Of a stretch of 64,000 nt of DNA, positions 11,278 to 23,478 are shown piece by piece. Numbering within the stretch: position 1 is the stretch's first letter; each line of letters opens with the position of its first letter. The DNA lies in NCBI RefSeq assembly GCF_019399895.1, contig NC_091867.1, forward strand, positions 1,922,001-1,986,000, written 5' to 3'. The position numbers and the translations under genes were made by a program. The stretch is from Cardiocondyla obscurior (lineage: Eukaryota; Arthropoda; Insecta; Hymenoptera; Formicidae). Below the pieces are notes generated by a model. The model ran no database searches, was not told the origin of the DNA, and saw only the letters and a program-made list of their open reading frames with translations.

Positions 11278-11337
11278 CTTCTTTGGATTTTTATCTGAGC
11301 GAAACAAGAATTCTGCTTAGATAAAAATCCGAAGGAG
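11278..11337. ncRNA. 23-bp stem hairpin, miRNA-precursor-like
   Basis: The 5' arm 11278-11300 pairs with 11315-11337 over 23 continuous positions, including three G-T (G-U in RNA) pairs, closed by a 14-nt loop (GAAACAAGAATTCT). Arm and loop sizes fit a small-RNA precursor. I do not recognise a known miRNA seed. It could instead be a fold-back of a small mobile element. It lies between the two exon-like modules. Confidence 0.35.
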
Positions 11338-11539
11338 AGAAGTATCGTACGCCGAAATTATACAAATACGAACCGGAGTTCGTCGGTCGCTTCAGGAATT
11401 CGGCAAAGTATATCGGGGCGTTATTCTTTCATATAAAAATTTTAAAACGGGAGTGCCATGGACTATCGCGCGAAAGTGTTAAATAAAAAAATTAATTCTC
11501 GCGACAATTAATTAATCGGGCGCGTTCGCGAGTTTCCAG

Positions 11540-11626
11540 TGCGCGGAAGGATGGCTCGTCACGTCCCATCTGAGAGGATGAGCAGGCCCACCAGGAGGCA
11601 TCATGCATCGGCGGAGCAACTTATAG
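11540..11626 (+). repeat. exon-like module, copy 2
   Basis: 87 nt between TTTCCAG and GTAAGC. One frame opens with ATG and reads MARHVPSERMSRPTRRHHAS then AEQLI. Spliced to 11743 it stops after three more codons. The peptide resembles nothing known to me. Confidence 0.55.
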
Positions 11627-11818
11627 GTAAGCATGAATATTTTAAAATAAAATCTTCATAAAAAAAAAACTTTACCTTTTTTTTTTATTAATTTAATAAA
11701 CTGAATTTCATGTCTACATTAATATTTTTCTTTATGTTACAGCCACCGCCTGAATTCTACAACTCCGCTGATGCTCATGCAGATCGGTGAGTCGCATGTT
11801 TTTCTTTTCCAACAGTTT

Positions 11819-11918
11819 AACATTATGAGGAAATTTTATAAAAAAAAAAATATATATATATATGTGTATAAAAATTCACATAAAATTAATAATATTAAAA
11901 ATATAACTATTCGGGCTA
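11819..11918. repeat. dispersed repeat copy 2
   Basis: Partner of 9533-9630. It directly follows the second exon-like module, ending at TATTCGGGCTA. Its presence at 9.5 kb suggests that an older module copy existed there or that this is a separate small repeat. Confidence 0.8.
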
Positions 11919-14900
11919 TATAATAACTACGTATCAATTAGCGCGGCACGCTGCAAATATTATCGATGCGTCACGTTAACCTTGCCGTTTGTAACAGTCG
12001 TACTAAACCGACACCGAAAATTAAAAGATAAAGTTCCCAACGTATAAACGATGAGCATATAAACCGACTTTCTCGGTAGCACGAAGTTTCAAATTTAAAA
12101 GGAGAGCGCAAAGCAGTCTCGTAAACCACTGCTTACTTGCAGTTTGATAAGACTCGTAACCCACTGTTTGAATTAACCACGGAGAAGTAACTTACTTCTC
12201 AAAATCGAAGAAGAGCTATTCCGATGTTTTACTACTTTTCACGACGAATTCATTATTGCGAGATTTTACGTCCCCGGGATTTACGGCGCTGTGAAAATTG
12301 AGGAAATTGTAACCTTGATAACTCGCGTCTCGTTTCTCCGTTGCACGGAAATCCACTGGTATTTTTGAAATGAGGGAACGTCCACGGATCGACGTTCATC
12401 TTTCTGTAATTTCGAGATGAGAGAAAAAAAAAAGAAACGCTGACATTTCCGCCGTCTTATTCTACTATTGCGTTCTCTTGTTTCCTGCTCGTTTTGCTTA
12501 GATCGATGAAACGGAAAAAGTTCAAGACAATGGTTGAGAAAGAAGCATGTAAGAGGAAAAAGCCACGTTTCGAGAAAAGAAACGCATTTGAAGTTGCATT
12601 ACTAATACTTGATTCAATAAACATGAGCGGAATGATAATTTCCTCTTATCTAGTATTCTGTAAGATAAAAACTTGAAACACATTCATTTCGAAATACAAT
12701 TTTTTCTACGTACGCGTCTTCTCGCGAAGGTATCGCAGATGGAACATTTCGTTACAGAATAAAATACATTATCGATAAATCGATAATGATCTTGATTGAG
12801 TTAATTAAAGAGAAAATCGTGATAATTACATGCAATACAAATTCTCAAATAAATGCGTTTCTCGTGAATAAAATTCAGTTGCTAGAGAGATAGATATATC
12901 CGGTGGTTTTTATACGAATTGAGGTCACTTGCGGTGTACATTTCGAAAGTTATTTCTCCATACGTGCCGTGATCGAGGGAAAAAAAAAAGAAATAAAAAA
13001 AAATAAAAAAAAAACTGACAATTGAAGAAGGCGATGGCCGGTCAAAGGGGGAAAAAACATGGCTTTATGTCGGTAGCATATGAGATAGTAACGAGAACTC
13101 GGATTGGGTCGGTCGAGGTGTTTATGGCGGTTTGACGCTGTAGGTCTAAACCAAGTCCGCAACCAGTGCGGCAACCCTCCAGAATTTGTCCCTTCTTTGG
13201 TCAATCTGCTCTTCTCCCGTGGCTCTCAGACGCGCCCGGTCGAAATTTCGGTATTCAACGATCGTCACAAGTCCGGCGCTACTATTAGGCCGGTAACTAC
13301 TTATTCAAACCGGATCGTTCGAAACGCCCACCTTTCTCCGGCGGTTGTTGTTAACGCGATCACGTCCTACCCAGCGAAGTCCCTCGCCTCAATCTCCTCG
13401 CCGCCTACCCATTCTGACCCAGCCTTTTTCCGTAACGATGCCGCTCGGATCTCTCTTTCTCTCTCTTCTGCCAGCCCACGCTTTTCGCCCTTTACCTTAC
13501 TTCCGCCCGCGTCCCACCCGCTGACGTTGTTTAGATGCAGTTTTATTGTGCCCCGAGGGTTCGTTGCCGCACTCCCGGAAGCGGCATGCCGTACGCCGAC
13601 GAGCGTTTCTTCGACCGGCGAAATAGCGGAGATCGCAAATATACAAGGCCTCTGAACGACGTATGTCTATCGCATTTCGAGACTCGTTTGTCCCGTAACG
13701 AGCGGTAAAAGAGCAAAAATAGATAGAAAGAGGAAAAACCCGCGGACGTGGACAAAAGCTTCGTCGATTTCGAAATCCGTATAATTGTTGGATACCTCGT
13801 CATTTATTATTATAACGCAGTAACATATTTCATTCGTATTAATTTTTAATCGAGGGAAAAAAAAAAAAAAAAAAAGAAACGATGGGGCTCGCGGGGGAAT
13901 AAAATGTTCCTCGTGATACGTTGCATTGCATTGACTCGGTTAAGCTTTCATTCGATGGTAAACTCGGCAGAAAATTGGGATAGCCAGAAGGCACGCGGCA
14001 CGCATAGGAGCAGAGCTGCCTATTAATTATTTATAGTAATGTGATATTGATCCGTCTGGCTACCTTCCACCGGATTGACCGCTGCTAAAGCTCCATATGT
14101 ACTATTCCGCCAGCATCTCCGAAATGTATATACCAGTAATATTAGTACTTCGCCGGTGCGTTGGGTATCTATTATTAATTCGACTTAACTGTTTAGGCAA
14201 ACACATAGTTTATCGATCATTTAGCATAACGGTCTCAAAAGCCGGGCTAATATACAGGGGGATGTTGAAGTCATGAATTTTAGAAAACCTTGCGCAAACG
14301 TAAGTGAAACGGCCGGGCTTCTCTCCGTACCGGGCCAATTATAATCGGCCGTTGAAACCGTTTAACAGATTCGCGTATTTATTTTTCAGGTGAGAACGGG
14401 AAACTCCAAATCGGTTTTCAAGTATCAATATTCCCCGCGGAATATTTACCGTAGTTGATAATAAAGCTTTTACGGTTCGAAGTTGCGCGAGTTCGGCGCT
14501 ATCTGTAATCTGACTATTCCAATTTTCGTTTTTCGTTAGCGCTGAATGCGTTCATTACGTTAGGTAAAATGGAACTCGAGCGCGCCGAGTAGCTGTGCGA
14601 ATGGTAATTCGAAAATAGATGGCTGAACTTCCGCAATTGTATTCTTTGACCAATCTGGAGTCGATTTTCCGTCGCGGCATTCTCTCCCCCGCATTTCGAA
14701 TCGTGACTTCCACCACTGTTGTTTCAGGTGCGTTTTATCGTCAAATGTTTTTACATGAAAAGCGTTAGTAAGAGCAGCCAGGATTACGGCAAGTGATTTT
14801 AACGAGGACGTTTCTGCTACTATACATAGCCGCTAAGTAATCACGCGCCGTTGCGAAGCCTCCCCTTTTTCGCTTTTATCTCGAATTAAAACTTCACTTC

Positions 14901-17900
14901 GGACGACACGCCAAACTGATACGTCAATGTTGTCTCGCTTGTATTATATTTTCTCATCGTTCAAGTCATATCTCTCCCTCTCCCCCTTTCCTCAACGGTT
15001 AACGCAGCGTCATAATTTTTTTCTTTTTTTTTTTTTTTTTTTTGCAAGTCTTGTTAATTTGTTTTCTTGCTGGCGAGTCGGAAGCTGGCAAATTCGAAGA
15101 AATTATGGGCACTTTGCCGTGCTCCACATATGGAACGTCAAAATTAGAATGACCTATATTACGACACGTATTCACAATTTGCACGACAATTTTCAGCTAT
15201 TAATTGAGATAGTTAAGCGGGCTGACGCAAACGTGAACTAAACTAAACGGAAAATACGCTCGCGAGAGGGAAGTACTCGGGGAAATAGTCGATGCCGAGT
15301 AGTACCGCGCCTCGCATCTCGATAATGACCGTGGCCGTGTCGTGCCGTTTCGCCGTAGGAATTTCCTGAAAGCCTCTTTACGACTTTCCGCGTGTTTACT
15401 GCTATATTAACAGCAGTTTGCGGTCGTTGCGCAATAATAGATTAACTTTTCCGTAATTCGTCATTTTTCTCTATTAAAAAGAGATTCGCGAGAGTTCTTG
15501 CGCCGTCAATCAAGTTCCTTTACGTATACAACGTCGCACACGTATATTCCACACCTGTCCCTCCATATTACGTTACATTACAAGCACATCTCGCGATGAC
15601 GTCGTGCATATTGCATTCCTCGCTTCAAAAGTGATAGAGGCAAAGAAACCGAGATTGCTCGCACGGCTGTTTATTCAGTTAGTTATAAAACTTGACATAT
15701 ATATTTCGAGTACAAAAAAAAAAAAAAAATATATAGCGACGCAAATGCAGGATAGTCCTGAAATGTTTACCGTCGCGGAATTTCATATTTGCCGACTTGT
15801 TTTATCGCTTTTGATTGTCGATCGGAAGTAATTAATAGAACATATTGTTTTGCATACCGCTCTGGGAAATACGGCGAAAATTCCGCACGAAAAAATATGA
15901 CTTATTTCTCTGTCAATTCGAGTATATTTCTTTCATAGCCTATTACGAGCTGAAAAACACAGAGATCGCTAATGAAACGCGCAATTTCGTGTTAATTAAA
16001 AACTTGGCGAGAAGTCCGAGTATTCATCACCAGTGCGCTATACGGTTAGGAATCACAAAAACGCGCTATTCTTTTGTCGAAAACGCCGCCAGTTATTTAA
16101 TTTCTCCTTTACGTTGTTCGTTTCTCATATTCACATACGTATACACCAAAATCGTTGCACGGCAACAATACCCTCTCAGTTTTTTCAACACATTACGTCA
16201 CGGAACGCATAGAAAGATAATATTTGCTTTTAACGTATGAAAAATGATATACAATAATTTCGAATTACAAGAATAATTAGCAAAAGTATTACGTATAATT
16301 TTATCTTTAAGTTTAAAATATGACGTTTAGCGTCATTGAATTTTCTCTCGTGCATATACATAGAAATACTCGCGTGCTTTTACAGCTTTTTGACTGCAAT
16401 TATGAAACCTAGTAGTAATCACTGCCATTAGTCAGCCAACGAAGCGTGTGAAGCTACGCATTGCTGGAGACGGTTAAAACTTTTGTCGAAACGTACGAGC
16501 GTAATGTCTTCTGAAAATCAATTAAATTTTATCACTTTATCCATGCGCCTGAGTTGACTCTTATTCGGTCTTCAGTGCCAATTGCTTTTTTTTTTATACT
16601 TAGAGCTGTGTACGCTATATAAAAGTATTGCCGTTCAACTTCTTGCAGCATACGCATTTTTATCGCAAGCAAGAAATGGATATGCAAAGTCTGCCATAAA
16701 TCGATATCGAGTTGGGCGCATTCGCTTGCACACGGGAGGGGAAAGAATGGAAGTAAGAATTGATTACCCTTTCGCGACGGCATTTCATGTTGACGGAGGT
16801 AATTTCGTTGGGCGACACTCGTCCCAGCTAGTTTTGGAATCGATCCAGAGAACGAGAGTATCAACGATAATATCATTTTAGTAACATGAAATAGCCACCC
16901 ATTATAGTGAGCACGCGGAAATGAACTCCGGGCCAAATCCAAATGCTACGATAAAGAGTGGGAGGGCTTGGCAAAGATTTTTTTTTTTTTTTTTTTTTTC
17001 AGTGAACTATCTCTTTTTTTGCGAGCTATCGATTGCAACTCTTACGTTCTATTAAAAGTTTTGAATCAACTCGAGAGATTTAAATGGAATTTTCAAGCGC
17101 GAAACATAACGTGACGGCGAGATGCTATATTTATTTCTAGAGCGTAACAATTTTAAAAATAATCATTTCTCAGTATAATCCTTCAAACTTTTCTCGACAT
17201 AGCGACAGTTTGACGTAGACGTGACGAGATAAAAGAACAATTAGGCCGGTTGAGCAAAAGGTAGGAAGGGGTGGGGTAGAAGCAGTTTTCTTCGTGAAAC
17301 CACCGGAACGTAGAATGAACAAGTAGTTGCCGCGTAACCTCGATCGCTTCGAGAGACTATCGAGTTACGGCGGCGCTCCTCGTGTCCGGCATAATCCTCG
17401 CCAAATCCTGATACTGTATGCCGAACGTAAAAGGGGTCTCTGCGGTGTCGCGGTTCCGAGGTACCGGCAAGGGGTGAAATTGACCGGCGTCGTTGCCACT
17501 TGAGGACCGTCCAGCAATTACGAGCTATCCCTACGGCCCATTGCTATTGCTGGCTGTAGGTTGGCGTCGCTGGTTGGTTGCCCGGTTGTCTGCTCATGGA
17601 TATACATACCTCAGCATTGTTCCTGCAGTACCCACCCTCACGGCCCGATGCTCGCTCTCGCCGTCTTCCTCTCTCAGCCGCTGCGATCTTCCTCCTTCCC
17701 TTTCTCCCTAGCCCCCAAACGTGCCCTACGTTCAACGTTCTAAATCACGGCTATCTCTTGGCTTAACTAACAATGCGCTCAGCGACACCACGCTCGTGCT
17801 CGTTCGTCTGCTTATTATCTTCGGACCTGCTTTATCTGCGCCCGCATAAATGGAAAATTTTCATTGCGCTGCGAGGGCGCGCGCGCGAATCTCCGCCCTC

Positions 17901-20900
17901 TCAGATTGTTAGCCAGAATACCAGCCGGCGGGCGGACCGACCATCCGGCAGCATCCGGTTGCGTCATCGTCCAAAAATTGCGTGCTTTTATCGTTTCAAC
18001 TATTTCACGACGAGACGACGCGCGACGAGCGATTCAATCTACAAATTGCTTCACTGTAGATAATACACAAAGGTACCAAGCGAGAAATTTTCCAAGGGAA
18101 CATTGTCGTACGTTTTCTAGCAGAAGAATTTTCAACCAAAGTAAAAACAAAAACGTTAACTTCACGATCTTTAAAAATTATTATGAAATTAACGCTGCAT
18201 GGCGGAACCCGAAAAAAAAAAGAAAGAAATAAAAAAAATTAAAAAATTCCACCCTACCGTTTCCCCTAATACTTGAAAAAATCTTGATTCAAGGGACGTG
18301 TATAATAATGTTGAACATAATGACTTTAATAATAAGACTTTATGATATCGTAAATATCATCCTCCCTTTCTTTTTTGTATAAAACAACGTAATATCGTAC
18401 GGAGGGTGGAAAGGCCAGCTTTTATAGGGGAATCGCGTCCCGCGCGATATACAGACCGTGGGTAGACAAAGAACACACTCGCATACAAGACGTCCTACGA
18501 TGAGATTACCTGCTTATCCGTACCTAGCTTCCAGCAGCTACTAACCAACACGACATAGATCTCCAAGTATCCCATATACTTACACCGGCCAAATTCACCC
18601 TAACAGCATGCAACGCACGGCAAGCTCGGGGCTAAATCGCGAATGTAATACACTTGAACGTTGGATAAATTATAGAAGCGCTGCCTGAAGCATTGTCACG
18701 CAGATGAAACTCGTTGAATTGAATAAATTATGAATAAATTATTGTCAAAATTTCGTTATCGCTCGCCCCGATAAATCTTGATAATGACATTTAAATTGAA
18801 ATATTATTACGGGAAATGATTGACGGTCCGCGCGAGCCGATCGACACGCTCGGAACAATCGTAAGCATAATTATTACTTACGCGATATCGCTGTCCGTTT
18901 TATTTCGCTCGTTACTTTAAGCGATAGCGGTGTTTCTATGGTTACCGGCGCATTCGTAACGTTGGACCGCGTGATATTGTTAATTACGTCGCTTTAATAA
19001 CAGTCGTTATCTGCCGGTGTCGTTTAAATTATTTGCTTTACACGGGGAGATAACAATGAACGATTCCAGCATGTTAAAAAGTTACGATTATCAATTATAT
19101 TATTAGCAATATGCGAAGCAGATGATAAAGATCGTCGATTACCGACAATTATCAGCGGTAAACGAAATTGTAATGCGCCGCGGCGGAGTGAGGGGACGCG
19201 AGGGAAAGTCTAAATCGGTAAGCGACGTTAGATTTTCGCCGGGTTTCCCCAGACAAGAACAAATAACGTCGATCTTATCGCGGCGAATCCAAGTCGGACG
19301 GGGGTTTACCATGCCAGTAAATGGCTGATGGATAAGGCTTGCTCAGGCCTCTGTCGTAGATCAAGGGGGACGTTTCGGAGTGGAGAAAGATTTGGATAAA
19401 AGGTTCCTAACAGGCCGTTAAGGACACGGTTATCCCGTAAAAGAAAACGCGACCGGTGAAAGAAAACGCGAGGCGGGGTATACCGACGAAAAAGCGATTT
19501 CGACGACTTCTCGTCGCTTCTAAACCTCCGCGACTTACATTCATGCATCTTTTATGAACATCCGGCTCCGCTTAGAATGCTTGTAGAGCTCGCGATTGCA
19601 TCCTAGCGTCCTAGTATCACGATAGTTTTTTATACGAGCGCAATATTGCCACTGGGATAATATCGATTCGAAGTTACGTAATAACCTTCTTCGAAACTTG
19701 GGCAGCGGGCTCACGGTTACGCCGTGTGACTAGGGGGGAGAGAGAGCAGGTTTCCCCCGATTATGTCCGCTTCGCGAAATGATTACGGCACGATTTGGTG
19801 ACGGATCGATGAAATGATTCATCATTTTGCCGAGTTAACGAGCCGTTGACGCCGCACAATACCGCCGCTTTCGTATGCCACGTCCGTTCCCGCAGTTGCA
19901 CCGTTTCGCACGCGATGCTTCGCGCCCGGTGTACACATTTAATTATTGACGCTTTTAGCGAACACGCGGCATGACTAATGAAACGATAAGTACGCCCGGA
20001 ATTCAGTCGGCTATGACTTCCAGCCGTGTCAGTTCGAGTTTCGCCCTTCACGGGTTACGTTGCAAACGAATCGTGATTAATTTTAGCGACTGTGATCGGC
20101 GGAATACCGCACGTTATGCCTGCGTAACGAAATATCGATTTTCGCTAATGAACACTGGAATTTTAGGTTACATTGTTTTCTGCGGTTTGCGGCCGTCTAT
20201 AAATCGAATCGTAGAATTATTACAGTCATTTATTAAACTAAACAAAAAGTGATAAAAATAAAAAATAAAAAATAAAAAAAAAAATCAACAAGCAAAAATA
20301 TTTCGCTTAGTTTAATGATTTTGGTTTGCCCTTATAACGATAACGTTGCCCTTTCCGGTTCAGTAAACACGCGCATTTGACAGCGAATCAATTTATAATT
20401 GACGCCGCATATACGCCCGAAATAATTTTGCCTTTTTTCCACTTTGTATTCCGGCTCAATTCATTGCGGTGTGAAAACGTGCCAATAAATTTTTATTGCC
20501 ATTTTATGATAACATCACGCGAATCTTGGCGAACCGATCCGTTTTAGTATAATGGTATCATAAATCAAATTTTGCGATAACCAGACAGTAGCGTGCCGTT
20601 GCCCCGATCTAATTTGCCAATATCACGCTGATGGATTTTTGTCTAAAATGACATCGTCGTCAATTTTGACCTAATAATCCATATATTATATTTAAACCAC
20701 TTAAAGTTGTCCAAACAAAACCGGCGCTTTATGAGATGCCAATAAATTATAAGTTCTTCTTACAAATGCAATTCCATCGTGGATAAACTTATTTCGTGAT
20801 AAGCGAAACATCCACTGCAATTAGAACATTATTGAATCGTCGTTTTCACTTTTCTCCTTCCCCCCTCTCTTTCTCTTTTTATTTTTCTTTTATCACCTGA

Positions 20901-23394
20901 AAATGTTTCGTCTCGTTGAAACTGTGTCATTAGAACAAACTCATTAACATTCACGCAAGCGGACTTTAACGTGGAATAAAATAAGACTTCCATGTAGTTT
21001 CAAAGTTCTCAGTCTTTGCAGGAAGAACAATAACTCATGCTCAATCTGCAAAGACTAGGGAATGGTAGGAAACAAGATCATTAAAGAACGACGAGGAAAG
21101 TTTCTTTCACAGAGAGGTTTTAAGTTTTAATGAATTTTAAATCATGAAGCGCACGGCCGTGTACATTTTAATCCTTGATATTGAATTTACCGGGCACACA
21201 CTTTTATTTATTCTACGCTGTTAAATAATTTATTACCGCCCGCCCCTATTATTTTGCGATCGAAATTAAAATTAAAACGAACGGGCGTGTGCTCGCGCGT
21301 GTTCGACGGCATCTTGATTACGGATCATTTCCAGCCCGATTACCGCTGAAAGTTTACAACAACGCTAGAGCGTCGGGAGAGAGGGGCCGCGTTTCGTGAT
21401 GAAGTTAAATCCGTCTCGCCCGGGACGAATTTTATTTCAAAACCATATCCCATATGCAGCAATTTAACTCCCCGGCGCGCGATATCGCCATTTTGAGCCG
21501 GGTGCTTCGAACGATCGTAATCATGGGGCGGTAAAGCGTATGTGTAGGCGGTTGGTTGTTTTGAAATACTTTATTTATGGTGCCGTTCAGTCTCGCGACT
21601 TTGATTATCAGAACTGACGAATCTATTTTTTTTTCTTTTTTTTTTTTAATTGTACAGAATTTTATTTATTGGCAAAATACCGGCATATTACGTTTCTTTT
21701 TTTTTTGTACCGCCCGAAGCACGGTTTTTTTTTTTTTTTATTTATTAATACTGATTCTCGTTAAATCGGATTACCGCTATCATTGCCGGACGTTGAATTT
21801 AATCCGCCGCAGGTTTATACAGCTGCGCTTAATCAGTTTCCCTTTTTTTTTTTTTTTCCTTTTTCCTAGTGAATACATTCACATTTAAGCAACATGAGTG
21901 AATCGACCGCTCGTCAATGTAAACGAAAACTCCGCATAGAGTACGTTCAATCATATATGCTAACTTTGCTTTATTTATCATCGTTGATATTTTTAATCGA
22001 TTTATGGTTTTCACGAAGCGGCGTGGCACGACGTTCCTATTTTCCTTTTACAAATGCACGTTACATTAACTCGAAGAGTTATATTAAGGTTATTTTCGAT
22101 TCGATAAAAACGTTGCAGTTTAATTCGATTAAATTGAATAATTAAAAAAGATGCTTTCAATCATTTATACGTTTTTTGGTTTGCGTCAAAACTTTTGAAG
22201 TTAATTTGCCATATACGATATCCTAAAAGTTTTTTTTTAAATCGTGAAATAATATATATCAATATATAATTTTATGTGTAATTCGAATAAATAATTTAGG
22301 TAATTATTATCATGCTTACGCAGAGAGTCGATGTAAATAACTAATACGATTCATCATTACCTCGCAATAAATTTGTTCACTATTTAGCAAAATTAAACTC
22401 GCCAATAAAGTATGTAGAGAAGTAATTGCTTTGCAATGAAAACTATGAATAACTAAACAGTTCTGCTGGATGTTATTATCGAATCAACGTATTCGCCGTG
22501 GGGAACTTTTTTAAAACTCGTATCCTAAGCGATTGTTAATTACGAAATACCTATTTAAAAACAGCCTGTTAGGTTTTCGAGAGGAGAGAAAAAGGGATCG
22601 CTCGGAAAAAGAGAGACACAATAGCATTTTGTATCTTTCGTACGCCGATAACGTTGCGAAATAGGATTGAAATCGGTGGCCGGGTCAGAAATCAGGTAAT
22701 CGGTGATCTAACAACAACGGCCATCAACGTGAGGCTATTTGCGTTGAGAATTACGTAGGAACCTTTGCGCGAGATATTGTGATGCAAAGTGTCCAGTGCG
22801 AAGTCGAGGGAGATTCTCTGGTATGTAGATGTTCCGTCGTAGCTGTCCTTGTCAATGTTCACGCGTATGCGTGCAAGTGTGCGCGATTAATATGCGTGGA
22901 GTAGTACAGGGATTCTGCTCAGTATGCGGGACATCATCGCCTCTATGATAGTATGATTGTCGGGCCACTCGTGGCTCAATCTAACATTCCCGTGTTCCAT
23001 TTCTCTCCTCCTTCCACCCCTTTTCGACCCTGCCTCTCTCGCGCTCTCAAATCTCATCTCCTTCTCTCATTGTCCTGTTCACACTCGCGAGCCATCACAT
23101 TTCGCTTCTCACTCTTCATTCCTCCAACTTTGCCGCTTCCCCCGTTCATCTCCGTCACCACCACCCCCTCTTTCCACCCAAACGAGAACGGCAGTCAAAC
23201 CCATCCAGCTAATCCCACGAGAACCGCGCTCTTCAGCCCTTATCAGTATTCAATGCCTCTAAACTGCTTTTTGACACTGCCAGGACCTCGAGAATTCTAT
23301 TTTATAACTCAATTGTCAGATCTCGCTGTACCGCAGTCGCGCTGATGGAACTGCACGGACCGCGAAACGTGGTGGGTCGGAAAAATAAAATACT

Positions 23395-23398
<4 letters not shown>
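11919..23398. other. intronic/intergenic DNA, no gene recognised
   Basis: Mixed AT-rich and GC-richer DNA with homopolymer runs (13856-13875, 15018-15043, 16978-16999). A 10-bp inverted repeat CATTATCGAT/ATCGATAATG sits at 12767-12788. Open frames up to 183 codons (13104-13655, plus) are rich in Ser/Pro/Arg, have no domain and fall in a pyrimidine-rich island. I see no spliced gene. Confidence 0.55.

Positions 23399-23470
<72 letters not shown>
23399..23470. repeat. (TA)36 microsatellite
   Basis: An uninterrupted AT dinucleotide tract of 72 nt. It produces a spurious Ile-Tyr repeat frame. Likely polymorphic and able to form cruciforms. Confidence 0.98.

Positions 23471-23478
<8 letters not shown>

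Larger units (their letters stand above)
10655..11786 (+). ncRNA. putative spliced transcript with duplicated exon modules
   Basis: Exon-like blocks on the plus strand with good splice sites: GGTTTCAG|10655-10768|GTAAGA; TGTTACAG|10938-(10974); TTTCCAG|11540-11626|GTAAGC; ATGTTACAG|11743-11786|GTGAGT. Blocks 10655-10768 and 11540-11626 are homologous (shared CTGAGAGGA and CGGCGGAGCAAC before an ATAG|GTAAG donor). The second pair are also homologous, sharing TCGCATGTTTTT just past the end. Possible upstream donors GTAAGTG at 10196 and GTAAGT at 10494 would supply a first exon. Stops break most frames, so a non-coding RNA or untranslated exons are favoured. It could be distant 5' UTR of 2mit, which is transcribed on the same strand, but nothing here proves that. 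Confidence 0.4.

Noticed and set aside
13104..13655. 183-codon plus-strand open frame
   Set aside because: Ser/Pro/Arg-rich translation of a pyrimidine-skewed island, with no domain and no splice or start context. Most likely a chance frame.
22953..23345. 130-codon plus-strand frame rich in Ser/Pro/Phe
   Set aside because: Two overlapping frames of similar composition are open, which indicates CT-rich sequence and not coding.
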